This document shows positions 18,903 through 27,405 of a stretch of DNA of 64,000 bases, piece after piece. Positions within the stretch are counted from its first letter, which is position 1. Each line of letters begins with the position of its first letter. Source of the stretch: DATBGO01 sp963785765. Lineage in GTDB: Bacteria; Actinomycetota; Actinomycetes; Streptosporangiales; Streptosporangiaceae. The notes beneath the pieces were generated by a model. The model saw only the letters and a program-made list of their open reading frames with translations. It did no database searches and was not told the DNA's origin. Both the position numbers and the translations under genes were made by a program. Location of the stretch: positions 310,001 to 374,000 of the forward strand of contig CAWAWM010000001.1 of assembly GCA_963785765.1 (NCBI GenBank). Reading direction: 5' to 3'.

Positions 18903-19074
18903 CCCTGCAATGTAGCGGCGACCTGGCCTGGGCTGTCGGCTAGGCCGGTCGCTGGCCAGGGCCGCCGGCCAGGCCCGGTCGCGGGCCCGGGCTTTAAGCT
19001 TGCGCTTGCCGCCAGACCGGGCGGCATGGTGACATGCCAGGTGTGACTGGAATCCCGGCGGGCGGAGGTACCCG

Positions 19075-20922
19075 GTGACAATGGGCGTGCTGGAGCAACG
19101 AGCCGAACTCGAGGATGCGATCAAGGGGCGGACGCTCTGTGATCAGCTCCTGGAGGCCGCGCAGAAGTGGGGGGATCTGCCGGCCTTCTCCGACCGCGAT
19201 GACGGGGACTGGCGGACCATCAGCTGGGCTCAGGCCCGCCAGCAGGTGCTCGAGCTGACCGCCGGGTTCCTGGCCCTCGGCCTGGCGGTGGGCGACCGGG
19301 TGGCGCTCATGCTGCCCAACCGGCTGGAGCATGTGCTGGCCGACCAGGCGGCGGTACACGCCGGCGGCGTCCCGGTCACGTTCTATGCGACCCTCGCGCC
19401 CGACCAGATCGGCTACGTGGCCGCTGACTGCGACGCCAGGATCGCGGTGCTCGACGGCGCGGATGAGCTGGCCCGCTGGCAGCCGGTGCTGGACAGCCTG
19501 CCCGGCCTGCAGAAGATCATCGTCAGGGACCCCGCCGCCTGCCCGTCCGGTGATCTCTACCTGAGCTGGCCGGACTTTGCTGAGCTGGGCCGCCAGCGAC
19601 TCGCCGCCGCGCCGCAGGCCGTCGATGAGCTGATCCGCAGCCTGACTCCCGAGCACCCGGCGACCGTGCTCTACACCTCGGGGACCACCGGAAATCCCAA
19701 GGGCGTCGTCATCACCCACCACAACGTGCTGTACGAGCTGATGACCGCCACGGTCTCGGGCACCCTGGTGCCGCACGTCCGCTGGGTGTCCTATCTGCCG
19801 CTGGCCCACATCGCGGAGCGCATGTTCACCATCTACCTGGCCGTCCACACCGGCGGTCACGTGTATTTCTGCCACACCGCCAGCACCGACCTGGTGCGCA
19901 CGGTCGGCGACGTCAAGCCGACGTCGTTCTTCGGGGTGCCCAGGGTCTGGGAGAAGGTGCAGGCCGGGATCCAGGCGGTGCTCGCGATGGAATCCGATCC
20001 GGCCAAGCGGGCGGCCATCGAGGCCGCCATGCAGACCGGCCGCCGCTATGTCGAGAGCTGTCAGTTCGGCCAGTCCACTCCCGCTGACCTCGCTGCGCAG
20101 TTCCGGGCGGCGGACGAGAGCACGCTGCGCCCGATCCGCTCGCTACTCGGCCTCGGCGACGCCGACGTCGTCCTGAGCGCCGCCGCGCCGCTGCCGTTCG
20201 ATGTGGCCGCCTTCTTCGCCGGCCTGGGCATGAAGATCCTCGACGTCTACGGCATGACCGAGACCACCGGCGCCTTCACCTCGAACACCACGGCCGCGTT
20301 CCGGCTCGGTACGGTGGGCCGGGCGGTGGCCGGCACGGAAATCACGATCGCCGATGATGGCGAGATCCTGACCCGCGGCCCGCTGAACACCCCCGGGTAC
20401 CTGAACCAGCCGGAGCGGACGGCCGGTCTGATCGACGCCGACGGCTGGCTGCACACCGGCGACATCGGGTCGCTGGACGGCGACGGCTTCCTCTCGGTGG
20501 TCGACAGGAAGAAGGAACTGATCATCACATCCGGCGGGGAGAACATCTCCCCGGCGGCGATCGAGAACCTCCTGGTCGCCCACCCGCTGATCGGCCAGGC
20601 CCTGGCTTACGGCAACGACCGGCGCTACGTGGTCGCGCTGCTGACCCTGGACGGCGAGGTCGCCCCGGCCTGGGCCAGGGCCCGCGGAATCGACGCGTCG
20701 CTGGCCGAGCTGGCCGAGAACCCGGAGGTGCTGACGGCCGTCGCCGAGGCGGTGGCGGTCGCTAATTCCCGGCTGGCCCGCGTGCAGCAGGTCAAGACGT
20801 GGCGGCTGCTCCCGGTCGAGTGGACGGCGGAGAGCGAGGAACTGACCCCGACGCTGAAGCTCAAGCGCCGGGTCGTGCACGCCAAGTACGCGGACATCAT
20901 CGACTCGCTGTACGAGGGCTAG
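19075..20922 (+). CDS. long-chain fatty-acid--CoA ligase (AMP-forming)
   Basis: A 615-residue adenylate-forming enzyme, GTG 19075 six bases after a GGAGG site. ANL superfamily motifs: P-loop-like YTSGTTGNPKG (about 200), YGMTETTGAFT (about 392), GWLHTGDIG (about 457) and DRKKELIITSGGENISP (about 476), which includes the hinge region. The overall form, with LPLAHIAERMFTIYLAVHTGG in the middle, is that of bacterial long-chain FadD/FadD15-like ligases that activate fatty acids for beta-oxidation or lipid synthesis. The chain length preferred cannot be read. It lies between selD (divergent) and tRNA-Sec (downstream, same strand) with no functional link evident. Confidence 0.9.
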   Translation: MTMGVLEQRAELEDAIKGRTLCDQLLEAAQKWGDLPAFSDRDDGDWRTISWAQARQQVLELTAGFLALGLAVGDRVALMLPNRLEHVLADQAAVHAGGVPVTFYATLAPDQIGYVAADCDARIAVLDGADELARWQPVLDSLPGLQKIIVRDPAACPSGDLYLSWPDFAELGRQRLAAAPQAVDELIRSLTPEHPATVLYTSGTTGNPKGVVITHHNVLYELMTATVSGTLVPHVRWVSYLPLAHIAERMFTIYLAVHTGGHVYFCHTASTDLVRTVGDVKPTSFFGVPRVWEKVQAGIQAVLAMESDPAKRAAIEAAMQTGRRYVESCQFGQSTPADLAAQFRAADESTLRPIRSLLGLGDADVVLSAAAPLPFDVAAFFAGLGMKILDVYGMTETTGAFTSNTTAAFRLGTVGRAVAGTEITIADDGEILTRGPLNTPGYLNQPERTAGLIDADGWLHTGDIGSLDGDGFLSVVDRKKELIITSGGENISPAAIENLLVAHPLIGQALAYGNDRRYVVALLTLDGEVAPAWARARGIDASLAELAENPEVLTAVAEAVAVANSRLARVQQVKTWRLLPVEWTAESEELTPTLKLKRRVVHAKYADIIDSLYEG

Positions 20923-20976
20923 GACGCGGGGCCGGCCCGGTGCTGACCGGCTGGGCTGCCCGATAGGGTCGGCCGC

Positions 20977-21072
20977 GGAGGCGTCCGGGTGCCTGGTGGC
21001 CCCCCCGGTCTTCAAAACCGGTGGACGGCGCGCTGCGCCGTCGGCGGGTTCGATTCCCGTCCGCCTCCGCCA
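20977..21072 (+). tRNA. selC: selenocysteine tRNA, anticodon UCA
   Basis: A 96-base gene with the features of tRNA-Sec. The acceptor arm is GGAGGCG...CGCCTCC (8-bp length, with a mismatched eighth pair) with discriminator G and an encoded CCA at 21070-21072. The anticodon arm is CCGGT-CTTCAAA-ACCGG, placing TCA in the anticodon. A long extra arm has an 8-bp stem GACGGCGC/GCGCCGTC around a GCT loop, and the T arm contains GGTTCGATTCC. The extended acceptor and long variable arm distinguish it from an ordinary suppressor tRNA. It decodes UGA together with SelB. Confidence 0.95.
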
Positions 21073-21131
21073 CTAACGCAAGCTCCGTCGTCCTTGACTG
21101 CCGCTGCGCAACTGCCAGGGCACCGCAGGCC

Positions 21132-22049
21132 TCAGCGGCTCGATGCGAGGCGGTCGAGGAGGAACACCTCGGTCCCGGCGAGACCTACGGAGAAGAACAG
21201 GGTGATCCCGGTCCCGGCCGTTCGGGTTAGCTGCCCGGCGCGAACCGCTCCCAGCGAGACCAGCCGGCCGTGGTGCGGGCTGCCGACCAGGATGTTCGGT
21301 GGGTCATAGGCGTCGATCTGGGCCAGCGAGTCGGTGACGAGCAGTCCGGCGGCGGCGGGGAGATCCAGCCCGAACTCTGCCCGGCCCCGCTGCTTCGGGC
21401 CGAGGGTGGTGACGTAGGCGCCCGCCGTGAGCCAGCTCGCGTCGATGACGGGCGTAGCGCTGCTGGTCGCGAGGATGACAATCTCCGCGCCCTCGACCGC
21501 CGAGCGTGCATCAGGCGCCGGCCGGCAGATGGCGTCGCTCGTCGCCGCGAGCCGCTCGGTGAATCTCGCTCGGCGCGCCGGGTCTCGGGAGAAGGCGCGA
21601 ACTTCGCGCAGCTCGCGGACAGCCGACAGCGCCCAAAGCTGGAACCAGGCCTGGGTGCCGGTGCCGATGACGGCGACGACACCGGCAGCGGCCGGCGCGA
21701 GGGCGTCGGCGGCGACCGCACCGATCGCTCCCACCCGACGCGGCCCGATCTCGTTACCGATAGCGACCGCCAGGACCTCGCCGGAAGCATCGTCGTGGAC
21801 GACGACCAGCTGGCTACCTGGCTCGGCTGGGAGGCTGTCATAAGATCGGTAGCCGAACCACGCTCCGCGCCGTCGGCCCGTCGTGAACACCAGGCGGCCG
21901 CCGCCCACGTCGGCGGCCACCCTCGCAGGTGTGACCAGCTCGCCGCGGTGCTGCGCGTCGATCGCCTCCGCCATCCAGCGCACCGCGTCGGCTGGATTCA
22001 GGCGCTCTCGGATGTCGTCGTCATACATGATCAGGGCCACAAGCACCAT
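21132..22049 (-). CDS. ornithine cyclodeaminase / mu-crystallin family protein
   Basis: About 305 residues from ATG 22049 (ATG 22028 is an alternative; a longer frame reaches 22163 without support). The fold is the NAD-dependent OCD/mu-crystallin type. AVRWMAEAIDAQHRGELVTPAR is the N-terminal substrate region, AAAGVVAVIGTGTQAWFQLWAL is the Rossmann nucleotide-binding turn (GTGTQA) and EIVILATSSATPVIDASWL follows. ADAL and the nucleotide loop suggest NAD(P). Family members make proline from ornithine, reduce imines, or act in siderophore and natural product pathways; the substrate is not evident. The gene converges with tRNA-Sec. Confidence 0.8.
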   Translation of the reverse strand: MVLVALIMYDDDIRERLNPADAVRWMAEAIDAQHRGELVTPARVAADVGGGRLVFTTGRRRGAWFGYRSYDSLPAEPGSQLVVVHDDASGEVLAVAIGNEIGPRRVGAIGAVAADALAPAAAGVVAVIGTGTQAWFQLWALSAVRELREVRAFSRDPARRARFTERLAATSDAICRPAPDARSAVEGAEIVILATSSATPVIDASWLTAGAYVTTLGPKQRGRAEFGLDLPAAAGLLVTDSLAQIDAYDPPNILVGSPHHGRLVSLGAVRAGQLTRTAGTGITLFFSVGLAGTEVFLLDRLASSR

Positions 22050-22189
22050 CCTGGCCGCGCCAGCCTCCCGGTAGCCGGTGGATCCGCCGGAGCGGCACAA
22101 AGTAACGCCCGCGGAGCGTCCCGCGGTGTCCATCGTCCGGTCGCGGGCCTGGGTCGTGGCCACCTCGTCGGCGGTTGAATACTGAGGCG

Positions 22190-22790
22190 ATGACGACGCG
22201 CGGCGACCTGCTGAAACAGCAGGAGGAACTGCAAGCCGAAGCCGGGGCAGTCGGCGCCGACTTGCGGCTGGATGAGGTGCTTTCGGCGGTGGGCAAGCCG
22301 GTTCGCGTGGGCAGTGCCGCGCTTGGCGTGATGGTGCGCCGGGATCTGGACATCACGGTGGTGTGGCCCGGCCCTCGATGCGGCGCTCTGGCGGGATGTG
22401 GCGCAGATCGGGGCGGGCCTGGCCGTGCATGCGCGGGTGCGGCAGGTTCAGTTCCGCAACGACACCGGGGCATGGAACATCGACCCCGGCTACCCCGATG
22501 GCCTGTACCTCGGCGCAGGTTACCGATCAGCTCGGGGAACGGACTGGAACCTCCATATCTGGTTCGTTGACCGGCCCGAACGGCAGCCCGACCTCGCCCA
22601 CCTGAAGTCGCTGCCAGCCCGCCTGACTCCCGGGGCCCGGATCGCAATCCTGCGGATCAAGCAGGCCCTCGCCGACAGCCAGGAGGCGGGCAGGAGGGTG
22701 CCGAGCTACCACGTCTACCAAGCGGTCCTGGACGGCGGTGTCCGGACACTCGAGGAGTTCACCGAATGGCAGCGCACGACCGGCCCTTAA
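22190..22790 (+). pseudogene. nucleotidyltransferase-like gene with a plus-one frame break
   Basis: From ATG 22190 the first frame reads KQQEELQAEAGAVGADLRLDEVL and VRVGSAALGVMVRRDLDITVV, then becomes nonsense after VWP at about 22366. A second frame then reads LDAALWRDVAQIGAGLAVHARV to a stop at 22790. Dropping one G in CCCGGCCC at about 22369 would join both into one product of about 200 residues. The GSAALGVMVRRDLDITVV segment, with a glycine-serine followed by acidic DLD, resembles minimal nucleotidyltransferases, though this is only a pattern-level match. Either the gene is decaying or the base is an assembly error. Confidence 0.65.
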
Positions 22791-22886
22791 CTCCCGGCCG
22801 CGGTGCCACCGCCCGGGGAGCCCGGGCCACGCGAACCGCGCTTCGTTCCCTGGGCTTCGATCCGGCGTGCTTTGCTTCGGGCTGGC

Positions 22887-24152
22887 TCAGGTGAAGCTAG
22901 CGGCCAGGATCATGGCGCGCTGGAGCAGCTGTGCTGCCTGAGCGGGTGCCGGACCACCGAGCAGGTCCCGGCGGCTGGCCAGGCTGAGGAGTTCCCTGAC
23001 CACTTCGAGGCGCCGGCCAGCCACCGCCCGGCGTAGCGCCACCGTCAGCACCAACGGCGCCAGGCTCGCCTGCTGCGCACCCTCCAGCCCCTGAAAGTGA
23101 TCCTGCCACTGGAGCCGCCGGCCGTCCGCCAGGTGCGCCACGAGGTCGGGGATGATGACCGGGGACCCGGCGCTGATGTCAACTGCGGATGGCGGCGGGC
23201 TCCCGGCGGCGATGGCCGTCGCGCACAGCAAGCCCATGACGAAGACAGTGTGGTATGTGGCAGCCAGCACGTAGCCGGTTCTCGCTGCGCCCTGCAGGGC
23301 CCGGTGCGCCTCGTCGGTCAGCAGCGGGGTTGGCAGGTAGCCCGCGGCATCCTCAGCGGCGGCCAGCACCTGAAATCCGAACGTGGCGGCCGGAGTCCAC
23401 GGCAGCCGCAGCATCGGCCAGCAAGCCAGGACCTCGCCAGCAACGTCATAGTCGTGACAGTCCAGGCTCGCCGCGAGCGCGCACTCGAGATCAGCGACGA
23501 CGGCGGCGTGAGGCCGCGGCAGCCGAACCGGGCTAGCTCCGAGATCTGTCGCAAACATGACGGCATGCGTCATCGCGTAGGCATCGGCCCTGGTCCCCGT
23601 CAGGGCATCGAGCCTGCGGCCCAGCATCGAACTCGCCATCGCGGACCGCCGCCCGCGGTCACCGGCCGGTGGCGAATCGCCAAGCAGGACACGCAGCCAG
23701 ATCTGCTCGAGCTGACCATAGGGAGACCGTTCGCGGCCTGGCATGCTGACGGGATCACCGCATCCGTGCAGCAGGCGGTCATAGCCGGGCGCGCGGTAGC
23801 CGGCGCTCGAGAGGCACAGGTGGGCGCGGCCGTGATCGAGAGCAAGCGCCGGCTCCAATGTCATCGCGGCCCGGACCCGCTCGCTGCGGGCGTAGGGCTC
23901 CAGCAGGCCTGCGAGCCGTTCCAGGCGCACCTTGATAGCTGGCCGGCTCGCGCCAGCACGGGCGGCGGCCAGCAGGAGTATCGCTGCCTCGGCGACCACT
24001 TTCTCGGCGGGAATGTTCAGCGATGGGTCCGCAGCGTCGTTGTATCCGCCGGGCACCAGCACCGCTACTGCCCGCTGCGCGACGCCAAGTACCGCCACCA
24101 GCCTGCGCTCAAGATCAGCCGTGGAATGGGTGGGGTTACCTCGATCGGCCAT
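22887..24152 (-). CDS. 421-residue protein of unknown function, partner of a small upstream protein
   Basis: I begin at ATG 24152 (MADRGNPTHSTADLERRL), giving 421 residues; the frame is open further up but overlaps the 83-aa gene. The protein is Ala/Leu-rich and mostly helical, with no signal peptide. Recurrent-looking blocks are YRAPGYDRLLHGCGDP, RSPYGQLEQIWL and DAYAMTHAVMFATDLG, the last being a phrase I associate, at low confidence, with actinobacterial proteins labelled DUF6895. The C-terminal half repeats leucine-rich helices and ends in QLLQRAMILAASFT. It follows the small gene by 70 bases on the same strand, so they likely form an operon. I do not assign a function. Confidence 0.6.
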   Translation of the reverse strand: MADRGNPTHSTADLERRLVAVLGVAQRAVAVLVPGGYNDAADPSLNIPAEKVVAEAAILLLAAARAGASRPAIKVRLERLAGLLEPYARSERVRAAMTLEPALALDHGRAHLCLSSAGYRAPGYDRLLHGCGDPVSMPGRERSPYGQLEQIWLRVLLGDSPPAGDRGRRSAMASSMLGRRLDALTGTRADAYAMTHAVMFATDLGASPVRLPRPHAAVVADLECALAASLDCHDYDVAGEVLACWPMLRLPWTPAATFGFQVLAAAEDAAGYLPTPLLTDEAHRALQGAARTGYVLAATYHTVFVMGLLCATAIAAGSPPPSAVDISAGSPVIIPDLVAHLADGRRLQWQDHFQGLEGAQQASLAPLVLTVALRRAVAGRRLEVVRELLSLASRRDLLGGPAPAQAAQLLQRAMILAASFT

Positions 24153-24222
24153 ATCGCCGCCGCCAGGCACCGCCGGGGGTGGCGCGGGCCGCGAGAGTTC
24201 ATCCGGGCCGACGCCGCGCCCG

Positions 24223-24474
24223 TCAGCCAGGCGACCCTCCCTCGCCGGCATCTGCCTGGACCTGCTCCAGGTCGATGGGAGGGAACGGGCCGTTGCGGTA
24301 GACATGGAAGTAGATCTTCCCGACACCGCAGAATGGGTCCCCGTCTTCGGAGTAGAGCGCCAGTGACGGCCCGAACTTCGCTAGCGCAGCGCCCACCGCC
24401 TCGAAGTTGACCGCGTTTGTCGCCAGCAGCTCGGTCACTATCTGCTGCCGAGTCACTCTGGATTTGTCGCCCAT
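24223..24474 (-). CDS. 83-residue protein of unknown function upstream of the 421-aa gene
   Basis: ATG 24474 opens an 83-residue product reading MGDKSRVTRQQIVTELLATN. The first half is helical and charged; the second half carries SEDGDPFCGVGKIYFHVYRN and the proline-rich GPFPPIDLEQV, ending in GEGGSPG. A longer frame to 24789 has composition typical of antisense shadow and is not used. There is a helical leader-like half, a single cysteine in a Gly-rich context and a small size, so it could be a precursor peptide, an adaptor or a regulatory protein. The evidence does not decide. It is first of a probable two-gene unit. Confidence 0.6.
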   Translation of the reverse strand: MGDKSRVTRQQIVTELLATNAVNFEAVGAALAKFGPSLALYSEDGDPFCGVGKIYFHVYRNGPFPPIDLEQVQADAGEGGSPG

Positions 24475-24598
24475 GTACTGCCTCCGTCCATGCTTCCCCG
24501 CCGGACGCAACCGGCCGGACACCATGTCAGAGGTAGGACCAACCGTCCAGATACACTCTCCAGCCCTCGTGCTCAGCTGGCCGGGAGCCCCCGCGGGT

Positions 24599-25609
24599 TC
24601 AGGCCGCCCGGCGGCGGACCAGCCAGACGGTGGCGGCGATGAGCAGGACCGACAGCGCGAGCAGCCAGCCGCCCTCGATCCACTGGAAGGCCCAGAACCG
24701 GCTGGCGGGCTGGTAGCTGGTCCAGTGCATGTAACCGTGCCGGGCGAGGAGCTGCTGGAGCGAGCCCGCCGCCCCGGAGCAGGGGCCACCGCAGAGCTGC
24801 CTGGCGGTACTGGCTATCCCGTTGCCATGGTCGCTGAACGCGAACGTGCCGCCCTTGGTGTACCACCCGCTGACGGCCCACACCGAGCCGGGCGGGTTGG
24901 TGCTGCTGGTGACCAGCGGTGTGATGTAGTGCTGGCGCAGCCACAGCCCGGTGGCGAAGGCGAGCCCGGCGTAGGCGGCCAGGGTGGCGGCGATCGCGGG
25001 GACGGCCCGGCGGATGAGCATCCCGGCCAGGACGCCGATCGCGAACGCGGCCAGCGTCCAGGCGGCGAACGCGACCCCGAGCAGGTCGAATACGCGGGCC
25101 GAGAACGGGGTCACGTAGCCCGCGGCGACCCACGGCTGGTTGTACCAGGCAAACAGGACGGTGAACGCCCCGGCCACGGCTGTCACCGCGACCGCCAGCG
25201 GTACCAGCTTGCCGACCGTCCAGCGGAGCCGGCCGATGCCCTGGGTCCAGGCGTACCTGAAGGTGCCGGTTTCCAGCTCCCGGGCCAGCACCGGCGCTCC
25301 GGCGAACGCGCCGATCAGCGCGGGCACCGCCTGCAGGGCGATGCTGACTATGATCGCGGTCTCGCCGGATCTGCCGGTGAAGTTGATGGCGCAGCCGAGT
25401 GAGCCGGCCGGGTGGCAGTAGGCCGCCTCGGCGTGGTGCATCTGCAGGCCGGTCAGCCACAGGTACACCGCGAACGCGCCGAGGAAGGCCGCTGCGCCGC
25501 CGAGCGCGGCCCGGTGCTGCCGCCAGGTGACCCAGGCCATCCGCCGCCACGGCACCGGCCGCAGGCGGGCCTCGTGCGCGGGACGGCCGGGCATCGCTAG
25601 TGCGGTCAT
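24599..25609 (-). CDS. ABC efflux permease (ABC-2 type)
   Basis: A 336-residue membrane protein starting with ATG 25609, which overlaps the upstream ATPase gene by four bases. Hydrophobic segments include LGGAAAFLGAFAVYLWLTGL, AIIVSIALQAVPALIGAFAGAPVLA, LVPLAVAVTAVAGAFTVLFAW, GVAFAAWTLAAFAIGVLAGML and a C-terminal WLLALSVLLIAATVWLV, in keeping with six helices. A hydrophilic extracellular loop contains two cysteines (YCHPAGSLGC). It is the third gene of a GntR-ATPase-permease operon of the YtrA/YtrB type, usually responding to cell-wall or membrane stress. Confidence 0.82.
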   Translation of the reverse strand: MTALAMPGRPAHEARLRPVPWRRMAWVTWRQHRAALGGAAAFLGAFAVYLWLTGLQMHHAEAAYCHPAGSLGCAINFTGRSGETAIIVSIALQAVPALIGAFAGAPVLARELETGTFRYAWTQGIGRLRWTVGKLVPLAVAVTAVAGAFTVLFAWYNQPWVAAGYVTPFSARVFDLLGVAFAAWTLAAFAIGVLAGMLIRRAVPAIAATLAAYAGLAFATGLWLRQHYITPLVTSSTNPPGSVWAVSGWYTKGGTFAFSDHGNGIASTARQLCGGPCSGAAGSLQQLLARHGYMHWTSYQPASRFWAFQWIEGGWLLALSVLLIAATVWLVRRRAA

Positions 25610-26517
25610 GTCGTCACCTCCCTCGGGTGGGTGTCCCGGCGGCGGGCCGGGCCGGGCAAGGCGCCGGCGCCGGGCTCGCGCAGGTAGGCCATCGCTAGTT
25701 CCTCCAGGCCGACCGGGTGCGCCTCCCAGCGCGGCGGGACCGGGTCGTCCGCGGTGGCCCGGACCAGCAGGTGGGCCTGGGCGTCAGCACGGCGGGCATG
25801 CACCAGCGGCCGTTCGGTATATCTATCGGCCTCGGCGGCGGGGCCGGTCAGCACGCGGTGGCTGGCGAGCAGGTCGTCGACCTCCCCGGCCACCTGGACC
25901 CGGCCCCGCGACAGCAGGATGAGGTAGTCGGCCACCCGCTCCAGCTCGGCGAGCACGTGCGAGGACAGCACCACCGACACCCCGTCGTCGGCCGCTGCCG
26001 TCAGCACAAGGGCCATGAAGTCATGCCGGGCGAGCGGGTCGAGCATCGCCACCGGCTCATCCAGCACCAGCAGCCGCGGCCGACGGGCCAGCGCCAGGGT
26101 CAGGGCGAGCTGCGCCTGCTGGCCGCCGGACAGCTTGCCGGCCTTGCGGTTCAGCGGGATGCCGAGCTCGCCCAGCCGGGCCTCGGCGTAGGGCTGGTCG
26201 AAGCAGCGGTTCAGGTTGCGGGTCAGGTGCAGCATGTCCGCGGCCGAGAGGTTCTTATACAGCGGCGTGTCCTGAGCGACGAAAGCGATGCCGTCCAGCG
26301 CGGCCGGGGACCCGGCTGGCTTGTCGCCCAGCACGGTGACGCCGCCCGCGCTTGGTTCGGCCAGGCCGACCGCCAGGTTCAGCAGCGTGGTCTTGCCCGC
26401 GCCATTCGGGCCGACCAGCGCGGCCACGTGCCCGGCGGGAATCGCCAGCGTGCACTCGCGCAGCGCCCAGCTGCTGCCGTACCGTTTGCCCAGGCCGCTG
26501 GCCTCGACGATATTCAC
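25606..26517 (-). CDS. ABC transporter ATPase of GntR-linked efflux operon
   Basis: A 303-residue ABC-2 type ATPase: Walker A GPNGAGKTT (about 36), signature LSGGQQAQLALTLALA (about 130), Walker B LLVLDEPVAMLDPLARHDF (about 155), and H-loop LSSHVLAELERV. The YKNLSAADMLHLTRNLN segment between Walker A and the signature is the usual Q-loop neighbourhood. It overlaps the GntR gene by four bases upstream and the permease gene by four downstream, so the three are translationally coupled. Expression is expected to be set by the GntR protein. Confidence 0.88.
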   Translation of the reverse strand: MNIVEASGLGKRYGSSWALRECTLAIPAGHVAALVGPNGAGKTTLLNLAVGLAEPSAGGVTVLGDKPAGSPAALDGIAFVAQDTPLYKNLSAADMLHLTRNLNRCFDQPYAEARLGELGIPLNRKAGKLSGGQQAQLALTLALARRPRLLVLDEPVAMLDPLARHDFMALVLTAAADDGVSVVLSSHVLAELERVADYLILLSRGRVQVAGEVDDLLASHRVLTGPAAEADRYTERPLVHARRADAQAHLLVRATADDPVPPRWEAHPVGLEELAMAYLREPGAGALPGPARRRDTHPREVTT

Positions 26518-27071
26518 GCGACGCCCTCCGTTCCGCCGCTCGCCCCGCCGCCGTGGCTGCGCGAGCCGATCCGGCGCTGATAGAAATCCCGCAGCGCGCT
26601 GGTGAACAGCGCGACCATCCCGTCCTCGTCCAGGCCGGCCGCGTCGGCGGTGGCCAGCCAGCCGAGCAGGGACTTGTGCAGCCCGGCGAGTTCGGGGAGC
26701 GCAAGCTGGCCCAAGGTGGCCTGGATGAACGTGCCCTGGCCGGGCCGCCCGGCTGCCAGGCCCTTGATATCCAGCTCCTTGTAGGCCTTCAGCACCGTGT
26801 TCGGGTTGATCGCCAGCGAGGCCACCACGTCCCGGACCTTCGGCAGCTGGTCACCAGGCTTGAGGTAGCCCAGCCGCAGCGCGTGCTCCACCTGGTGCAC
26901 AAGCTGCAAGTAGGTCGGCACACCCGAGGCCGCATCCAGCCGGAACTCGATCGGCGACGCGGCCGCGGGCCGCCCGGACTGGGCCGTGCTCGGCTCCCCG
27001 CCGCCAGCGGCGGGCGGGGAGGCATCGCCGGGCTGGCCCGCCCCGGTGCTGATGCCTTTACCTATATCCAT
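26514..27071 (-). CDS. GntR-family regulator (YtrA subfamily)
   Basis: A 185-residue regulator. An N-terminal extension of about 45 residues precedes the winged HTH: PTYLQLVHQVEHALRLGYLKPGDQLPKVRDVVASLAINPNTVLKAYKELDIKGLAAGRPGQGTFI, where NPNTVLKAYKELDIKGL is the recognition helix. The remaining C-terminal part is short (about 60 residues), as in YtrA-type members, which lack a large effector domain. The start ATG 27071 lies inside a 7-bp inverted repeat, so self-repression is likely. It heads the efflux operon 27071-24599. Confidence 0.88.
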   Translation of the reverse strand: MDIGKGISTGAGQPGDASPPAAGGGEPSTAQSGRPAAASPIEFRLDAASGVPTYLQLVHQVEHALRLGYLKPGDQLPKVRDVVASLAINPNTVLKAYKELDIKGLAAGRPGQGTFIQATLGQLALPELAGLHKSLLGWLATADAAGLDEDGMVALFTSALRDFYQRRIGSRSHGGGASGGTEGVA

Positions 27072-27086
27072 AAGACAAAGATATAG
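27062..27086. promoter_or_regulatory. GntR/YtrA operator overlapping the start codon
   Basis: CTATATC (27062-27068) and GATATAG (27080-27086) form a perfect 7-bp inverted repeat with an 11-bp spacer. The start codon of the GntR gene (27069-27071) is in the spacer. Binding would block both transcription start and translation initiation, the standard autoregulation for this class. The region is AT-rich in an otherwise GC-rich window. Confidence 0.7.
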
Positions 27087-27242
27087 CGATGGGCGCCGCT
27101 GTCAAGCACGGCCTGCCACAAGCAGTGGACGAGCCGGGCCGGCCAGCCTGCGCTAGCCACGCTCTGCTGCCATGGGCTGGTGGCCTGTGACGCGTTAGGG
27201 GCAACGGGAGCCGCCCAGATACATCCTCCGGACGCGAGTCGT

Positions 27243-27339
27243 CTGCCGAATACCTGCCCAGGTCTTCGATGGCGAAGGTGGTCCGCCCAGGTCAGAGTCG
27301 TTGGCTTAGCGTTCTTGAGAACCGCTAGGCCGCGATCCT
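27243..27339 (+). repeat. left diverged direct repeat (L) bordering the TIR-NB-ARC locus
   Basis: Compared with 31908-32007, the first 21 bases (TGCC..ATAC.TGCCCAG.TC) and the last ~26 bases (CTTGA.AACCGCTA.GGCGCG.AT..) are conserved, with a poorly matching middle. The end segment resembles a tRNA-Ser(UGA) anticodon arm. The truncated membrane-protein gene joins this repeat at about 27339. Confidence 0.5.
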
Positions 27340-27380
27340 CTGTGCTTTTGCCAGTACGCCAGCACCGCGTCCTGGGGCAC
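27306..27380 (-). pseudogene. truncated copy of the 3-TM membrane protein gene
   Basis: Read from GTG 27380 the frame gives VPQDAVLAYWQKHRGSR and stops after 24 residues at 27306. The first 13 residues match the start of the intact protein at 28862 (ENAVLAYWHEHRE), and the position just after a TPR gene is the same. The similarity ends exactly where repeat L begins, so the rest of the gene was lost at that junction. Confidence 0.7.
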
Positions 27381-27405
27381 CGTTACCGGCCTGCCTCCCC
27401 GCCAG

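Larger units (their letters stand above)
27072..27405. other. intergenic stretch with repeat copy L and a gene remnant
   Basis: No intact gene is seen. It contains the left copy of a diverged ~100-bp repeat (27243-27339) and a truncated copy of the 3-TM membrane protein gene (27306-27380). The stretch 27087-27242 shows no recognisable feature. Confidence 0.6.

Noticed and set aside
18903..19124. N-terminal extension of SelD to 19124
   Set aside because: The family starts at MTKVRLTQY; the extension lies over the divergent promoter region and the start of the acyl-CoA ligase gene.
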